Of a DNA stretch of 64,000 nucleotides, positions 60,175-64,000 are shown piece by piece. The translations under genes and the position numbers were made by a program. The number at the start of each line of letters is the position of its first letter. Position 1 is the stretch's first letter. Under the pieces are notes generated by a model. The model had not been told where the DNA came from and did no database searches. It was given only the letters and a program-made list of their open reading frames with translations. Source of the DNA: Haliscomenobacter sp041740695. GTDB lineage: Bacteria; Bacteroidota; Bacteroidia; Chitinophagales; Saprospiraceae. The stretch is taken from contig NZ_JBGSLK010000025.1 of the NCBI RefSeq assembly GCF_041740695.1, positions 20,010 through 84,009 of the forward strand, read 5' to 3'.

Positions 60175-61050
60175 ATGTCTACCATGAACCATAGAATTTA
60201 TATTTCCATTCTTGTTTCCATTATCGTAATTGTTACCTTTCTTCTATTTTATTTTGGAATAGGCTATTACCTTACTCCACTGGAAGAAAGATTTTACCAT
60301 CCCCATCATTCCTGGTTTAAACCCAGTGGTTTTTATGGTCATGGCCTGGGCATTATTGGTACCTTATTGATACTTATTGGCGTGTTTGGGTACAAAGCCC
60401 GCAAAAAAAACCGAGTCCTTTCCCGTTTGGGGCGACTCAAACACTGGCTGGAGTTTCACATTTTTTTATGTACACTTGGCCCGATCATGATCTTATTCCA
60501 TACTGCTTTCAAATTTGGAGGAATTGTTTCGGTAAGTTTCTGGAGCATGGTGGCTGTCGTAGCCAGTGGAGTAATTGGTCGGTTCATTTATATTCAGATT
60601 CCAAGAACTATTGAAGGTGGCGAGTTAAGTCTCGCTGAAATCCAACAGCTCAAATTGAATCTGGAAGAGGTGTTAAAAAATACTTACAAACTGGATGATG
60701 CCAGTTATGCTGAAATTCGTCAAGCAACAGAATTGAATTCCGATGCCAATTCCGGTAAAAAAAACGTGGTAAGCCGGATGATTGAAAAACATTGGGCTGA
60801 TCAGGTTACGTTCCGACGCATCCGGCTGGCACTGCGCAACCAGGATTTAAAATTGAAGGATAGGCAGCGCATTGTAAAATTAATTCGCAATGAAGTGAGT
60901 TTAAACAATAAAATCGAGCGCCTTCAAACCATGCAAAAGCTTTTCAAATATTGGCACGTTGCGCATTTACCCTTTGCCATGATCATGCTGGTAATTATGG
61001 TGATTCATGTAGCTGTGACGCTGGCATTTGGTTATCGTTGGATTTTTTAG
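60175..61050 (+). CDS. Di-heme cytochrome b-like membrane protein
   Basis: A 291-residue protein with two hydrophobic helices at the start (about 8-30 and 56-72), two in the middle (about 92-112 and 120-140), and one at the end (about 266-287). A large charged region lies at 145-260. Conserved-looking His: His95/His109 (14 apart) and His264/His278 (14 apart), the spacing of axial b-heme pairs in cytochrome b; His56 and His90 are further candidates. The family is not one I can name with certainty. Downstream genes encode a FAD/Fe-S oxidoreductase and an 18-heme cytochrome, so it probably moves electrons between them across the membrane. ATG 60175 or 60184 are both possible starts. Confidence 0.75.
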   Translation: MSTMNHRIYISILVSIIVIVTFLLFYFGIGYYLTPLEERFYHPHHSWFKPSGFYGHGLGIIGTLLILIGVFGYKARKKNRVLSRLGRLKHWLEFHIFLCTLGPIMILFHTAFKFGGIVSVSFWSMVAVVASGVIGRFIYIQIPRTIEGGELSLAEIQQLKLNLEEVLKNTYKLDDASYAEIRQATELNSDANSGKKNVVSRMIEKHWADQVTFRRIRLALRNQDLKLKDRQRIVKLIRNEVSLNNKIERLQTMQKLFKYWHVAHLPFAMIMLVIMVIHVAVTLAFGYRWIF

Positions 61051-61063
61051 TACTTAATTGATT

Positions 61064-62395
61064 ATGGTTTTAGAACAACTCTTAATTTACGGTGCAGTAA
61101 CGCTCTTTTGTTTGGGTGTCCTCTGGATTTACCTGAAAAAGCTGAAAAAAACTTCAAAAGAAGTTGAGGCTAAAATTGAGCAAGCCAAACAAGATGGGCT
61201 GTTTGAGCCCATTTCACTTCATCCAGTTATTGATCTGGGTACTTGTATTCAAAGTGGAGCTTGTGTCCTGGCATGCCCAGAGAAGGATATTTTGGGGATT
61301 GTGAATGGCCGGGCTGCATTGATCAACGCTTCACAATGTATTGGTCATGGTGCCTGCTTTCACGCATGCCCGGTAGAAGCGATTTCGCTGGTGATAGGTA
61401 CCGAAAAACGAGGGGTCGATTTGCCACATGTCAACCAGGATTTTGAAACGAATGTCCCAGGCATGTACATTGCTGGGGAGTTAGGTGGCATGGGGCTGAT
61501 TAAAAACAGTGTCGAGCAAGGTGAAGCTGCGGTTGAAAGCATTGTGAAATCAGGCCTTTCTAAAAAGAACGCGGGGTATGATCTGGTCATTGTTGGCGCA
61601 GGCCCTGCGGGAATTTCGGCTTCTTTGACAGCAAAAAAACATGGGTTGAATTTCCTCACCTTGGAGCAAGAATCGCTGGGGGGAACGGTTTATAATTTCC
61701 CACGTTCGAAGGTGGTAATGACTGCACCCATGGACATTCCCCTTTTTAAAAAAGTCAAACTTTTTGAAACCAGCAAAAAAGAATTGTTGGACTTGTGGCA
61801 AGAAGCCTTGGCTAAAAATGGGATTCAAATACGCGAGCAGGCCAAAGTAGATCAAATTACTTCTGCTGCTGATGGATTTACGGTTGCATTGGCCAGTGGT
61901 GAAAAAATCCAAGCCCAAAGGGTACTATTGGCAATAGGCCGCCGAGGAACTCCCCGTAAACTGGGAATCCCGGGAGAGGAGCTGGAAAAAGTGGCCTATA
62001 AAGTGCTTGAGCCGGAGATGATTTCCAACAAACGCATCGTAGTCGTAGGCGGCGGGGATTCTGCAATTGAGGCAGCGCTGGCTTTGGCTGAGCAAAATAA
62101 CGTAATACTGAGTTACAGAGGTGAGGCATTCAGTAGATTGAAACCCAAAAACCGGGAAAACCTTGAACGCGGTCGAAACTTAAAACAACTCGAAGTTATG
62201 CTCCAATCCAATCTGGTTCGCATTACCGAAGCACAAGTCGAATTCAAGCATTCCAATGGAAAACCTAGCGAAAATATAGAAAATGACCTTGTCTTCATTT
62301 TTGCTGGAGGTGAGCTACCTACCGATTTTCTCAAAAAAGCAGGCATCGAAATCACTACCCGATTTGGGTATACTGTCAGAAAACACAAGCATTGA
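61064..62395 (+). CDS. Membrane-anchored FAD oxidoreductase with two ferredoxin-like Fe-S motifs
   Basis: A 443-residue protein started at ATG 61064. One N-terminal transmembrane helix (LLIYGAVTLFCLGVLWIYL). Then two ferredoxin-like motifs: CIQSGACVLACPEKD and CIGHGACFHACPVEA. In both, the second Cys of CxxCxxCxxxCP is replaced (Ser and His). A thioredoxin-reductase-like flavoprotein follows: YDLVIVGAGPAGISAS (FAD) and KRIVVVGGGDSAIEAA (NAD(P)H). No CxxC redox disulfide of TrxR is present. It probably oxidises NAD(P)H and passes electrons by Fe-S clusters to the b-type protein and multiheme cytochrome. The direction could be reversed. It ends overlapping the next gene (TTGA). Confidence 0.85.
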   Translation: MVLEQLLIYGAVTLFCLGVLWIYLKKLKKTSKEVEAKIEQAKQDGLFEPISLHPVIDLGTCIQSGACVLACPEKDILGIVNGRAALINASQCIGHGACFHACPVEAISLVIGTEKRGVDLPHVNQDFETNVPGMYIAGELGGMGLIKNSVEQGEAAVESIVKSGLSKKNAGYDLVIVGAGPAGISASLTAKKHGLNFLTLEQESLGGTVYNFPRSKVVMTAPMDIPLFKKVKLFETSKKELLDLWQEALAKNGIQIREQAKVDQITSAADGFTVALASGEKIQAQRVLLAIGRRGTPRKLGIPGEELEKVAYKVLEPEMISNKRIVVVGGGDSAIEAALALAEQNNVILSYRGEAFSRLKPKNRENLERGRNLKQLEVMLQSNLVRITEAQVEFKHSNGKPSENIENDLVFIFAGGELPTDFLKKAGIEITTRFGYTVRKHKH

Positions 62396-63870
62396 GCAGG
62401 CCAATTCTACATATTACCCTGATTTTATTGCTTTTCCTGATGGTACATCCAGGGTGGGCACAGATTTCACCTGGAGAGTTGGCCAAATCACACTCTAGCC
62501 TGGAAGGGATTTCCAATTGTACCCAATGCCACACCTTAGGAGATAAAGTGTCAAATGACAAATGTTTAGCTTGTCATAAAGAAATTAAATCCAGAATTGC
62601 CCAAAACAAGGGTTACCATTCATCCAAAGACATTAAGGGGAAAAGCTGCGCGAGTTGTCACAATGACCACCACGGCAAGAATTTTGACATGATCCACTTT
62701 AATCCGGATCAGTTTGACCACAAATTGTCAAAATATGAGCTGACTGGGGCTCATTCAAAGGTTGATTGTCGGAGCTGCCACAAATCAGAATGGATCAAAG
62801 ACGCCGAACTAAAAAAACGAAAAGGGACTTATCTGGGAACAGGGACTTCCTGTAAGGACTGCCACGCTGACGTACACAGGGGAACTTTGTCCAAAGAATG
62901 TACACAATGCCATACAACAGAAGCCTTTGAACCAGCTTCCAAGTTCAACCACAATAATGTAGATTTTACACTTAAAGGCAAACACAAATCTACTGACTGC
63001 AAGGCTTGCCACCCAATTGAGACCAGAGAAGGGAAGAAATTTCAGAAGTTTAAAGGCATTGAATTTCAGAATTGTTCCAGTTGCCATGAAGATGCCCATC
63101 GTAATAATCTTGGCCCCAATTGTAGGGAATGCCATACGGAAGAATCTTTTCAGTCACACGCGTTATTGACTCAATTTAACCACAGCCAAACCCCTTTCGC
63201 TTTAAAAGGAAAACACAAACAGGTGGATTGTGCCAAATGCCACAATCTTAATGTTGCGGCCACGTCTATCTTTCAGGAAAAAAAAGGGATTGTAACGTCA
63301 AACTGCAAATCTTGCCATGAGGATGTACACAAAGGTAAGTTTGGCAATAATTGCGCTGAGTGCCATCAGGAAAGTTCTTTCAAGACGCTCAAGAATATGG
63401 ACAATTTCAATCACGGACTTACCAGTTACCCTTTGCAAGGAAAACATATTGCAGTTGATTGTAAGGCTTGTCATAGCGAAGACTACACGGTTCCAGTGCC
63501 GCACAATACCTGTGCGAGTTGCCATAAGGATTATCACGAGGGGCAGTTTGTCCGCAGCACCGGGGCAGCAGTCGATTGTGCGGTTTGTCATACGGTGAAT
63601 GGGTTTAAAGAGAGTACCTATACCATAGCACAGCATGCGCTCTCAAAATTCCCGTTAACGGGTGCACATCAGGCAACCCCTTGCTTTGCTTGCCATTTGA
63701 AACAAGAAAAGTGGTTGTTCCGCAACCTCAAGATGAACTGCGTGGATTGTCACGAGAATATTCACAAAAGCGAGATTGATGTAAAGTATTACCCAAATCA
63801 AACTTGCTCAGCATGTCACCTCACTACGGACTGGAAAAGTAGCTCGTTTGACCACAGTAAAAGGGTGTAA
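62392..63870 (+). CDS. Multiheme c-type cytochrome with 18 CxxCH motifs, apparently C-terminally truncated
   Basis: A 492-residue protein. TTG start overlapping the previous stop (TTGA); signal peptide ILHITLILLLFLMVHPGWAQ supports it, as the next Met is inside it. I count 18 CxxCH heme sites (CTQCH, CLACH, CASCH, CRSCH ... CSACH). A repeating module F-x-H-x6-(L)-x-GKH-x4-C-x-x-CH occurs about five times (FNHNNVDFTLKGKH, FNHSQTPFALKGKH, FNHGLTSYPLQGKH ...), with the first His a likely distal ligand. It ends SSFDHSKRV, at the start of a sixth module, without the GKH and CxxCH part. It is likely a periplasmic or outer-membrane-linked heme wire for extracellular or respiratory electron transfer. 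Confidence 0.88.
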   Translation: MSRPILHITLILLLFLMVHPGWAQISPGELAKSHSSLEGISNCTQCHTLGDKVSNDKCLACHKEIKSRIAQNKGYHSSKDIKGKSCASCHNDHHGKNFDMIHFNPDQFDHKLSKYELTGAHSKVDCRSCHKSEWIKDAELKKRKGTYLGTGTSCKDCHADVHRGTLSKECTQCHTTEAFEPASKFNHNNVDFTLKGKHKSTDCKACHPIETREGKKFQKFKGIEFQNCSSCHEDAHRNNLGPNCRECHTEESFQSHALLTQFNHSQTPFALKGKHKQVDCAKCHNLNVAATSIFQEKKGIVTSNCKSCHEDVHKGKFGNNCAECHQESSFKTLKNMDNFNHGLTSYPLQGKHIAVDCKACHSEDYTVPVPHNTCASCHKDYHEGQFVRSTGAAVDCAVCHTVNGFKESTYTIAQHALSKFPLTGAHQATPCFACHLKQEKWLFRNLKMNCVDCHENIHKSEIDVKYYPNQTCSACHLTTDWKSSSFDHSKRV

Positions 63871-63895
63871 TTCAAATTGTCGCAGACAATTTGAA
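63871..63895. repeat. Perfect hairpin, possible mobile-element end
   Basis: TTCAAATTGTC-GCA-GACAATTTGAA, 11-bp arms and 3-base loop, starting on the base after the cytochrome stop. It lies between the truncated cytochrome and a new reading frame. It could be a terminator (followed by AAAAAGG, no T tract on +) or the terminal palindrome of an inserted element. Confidence 0.7.
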
Positions 63896-63927
63896 AAAGG
63901 CTTATCTTGAGTACAAAGCCAATTAAG

Positions 63928-64000
63928 ATGAGCAAGGAAGAATTTCTGGCCCTAGCGGCCTCACGTTACGAAGCGCTTAATAAGCTCAATGAAATCAAGG
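63928..64000 (+). CDS. Start of an unidentified reading frame, truncated by window end (possible transposase)
   Basis: ATG 63928 begins MSKEEFLALAASRYEALNKL and remains open to the end (24 codons). Too short to identify. The position directly after the truncated cytochrome and palindrome makes a transposase a reasonable guess, not a recognition. Confidence 0.4.
   Translation, partial: MSKEEFLALAASRYEALNKLNEIK

Overview
The window looks like chromosomal DNA of a Bacteroidota bacterium, most likely a Saprospiraceae/Haliscomenobacter-type organism. Phylum-level evidence is a type IX secretion (T9SS) C-terminal sorting domain, two TonB-dependent receptors with carboxypeptidase-regulatory-like N-termini, many SPII lipoproteins, a LytS/LytTR pair, -7 boxes of the TAnnTTTG type, and scarce Shine-Dalgarno sequences. 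The genus is inference only. No rRNA, tRNA or CRISPR array was recognised. The window starts inside one gene and ends inside another.

Layout. 1-5.0 kb (+): a beta-1,3-glucan locus with the tail of a large putative glycoside phosphorylase, a GH17 lipoprotein, a GPH-type sugar symporter and a cytoplasmic GH17 enzyme. 5.2-13 kb (-): a TonB-dependent receptor followed by a 1614-residue T9SS-exported protein made of three near-identical 499-residue units. 13.4-25.6 kb: housekeeping genes (aspartyl protease, pyrG, a PMT-like membrane protein, a SpoU methyltransferase, a DUF721 protein, an esterase, rtcB, a fused oligopeptide-type ABC ATPase, RNase D, an ECF sigma factor with a putative anti-sigma factor). 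25.6-36 kb: sulfatase, dihydroorotase, purK, penicillin acylase, phosphoesterase, LuxC-like reductase, RluD-like synthase. 36-46.8 kb: a degenerate papain-fold protein, an AraC regulator, two beta-lactamase-fold hydrolases, two beta-propeller lipoproteins, and a GMC oxidoreductase/subunit 3/TIM-barrel isomerase operon. 47-55.5 kb: regulators (Crp/Fnr, LytTR/LytS, OxyR-like LysR), a DinB protein, a second TonB receptor and small membrane proteins. 55.9-60 kb (+): GH115 alpha-glucuronidase overlapping a mannonate dehydratase. 60.2-63.9 kb (+): a redox operon of a di-heme b-like membrane protein, a membrane-anchored FAD/Fe-S oxidoreductase and an 18-CxxCH cytochrome.

The two most unusual things are the following. 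(1) The redox operon looks like an electron path from NAD(P)H or ferredoxin through b hemes to a periplasmic heme wire. Its last gene stops in the middle of a repeating heme module, just before a perfect hairpin and the start of another reading frame, which suggests insertion of a mobile element. (2) Intergenic regions carry at least six families of palindromic repeats. Several end exactly on the stop or start codons of neighbouring genes, and one sits in frame inside the anti-sigma-like gene.

No database search was possible. Functions rest on motifs visible in the translated sequence and on general family knowledge. Start codons were moved to an internal ATG or GTG where the longest frame began at an implausible TTG or inside a repeat.
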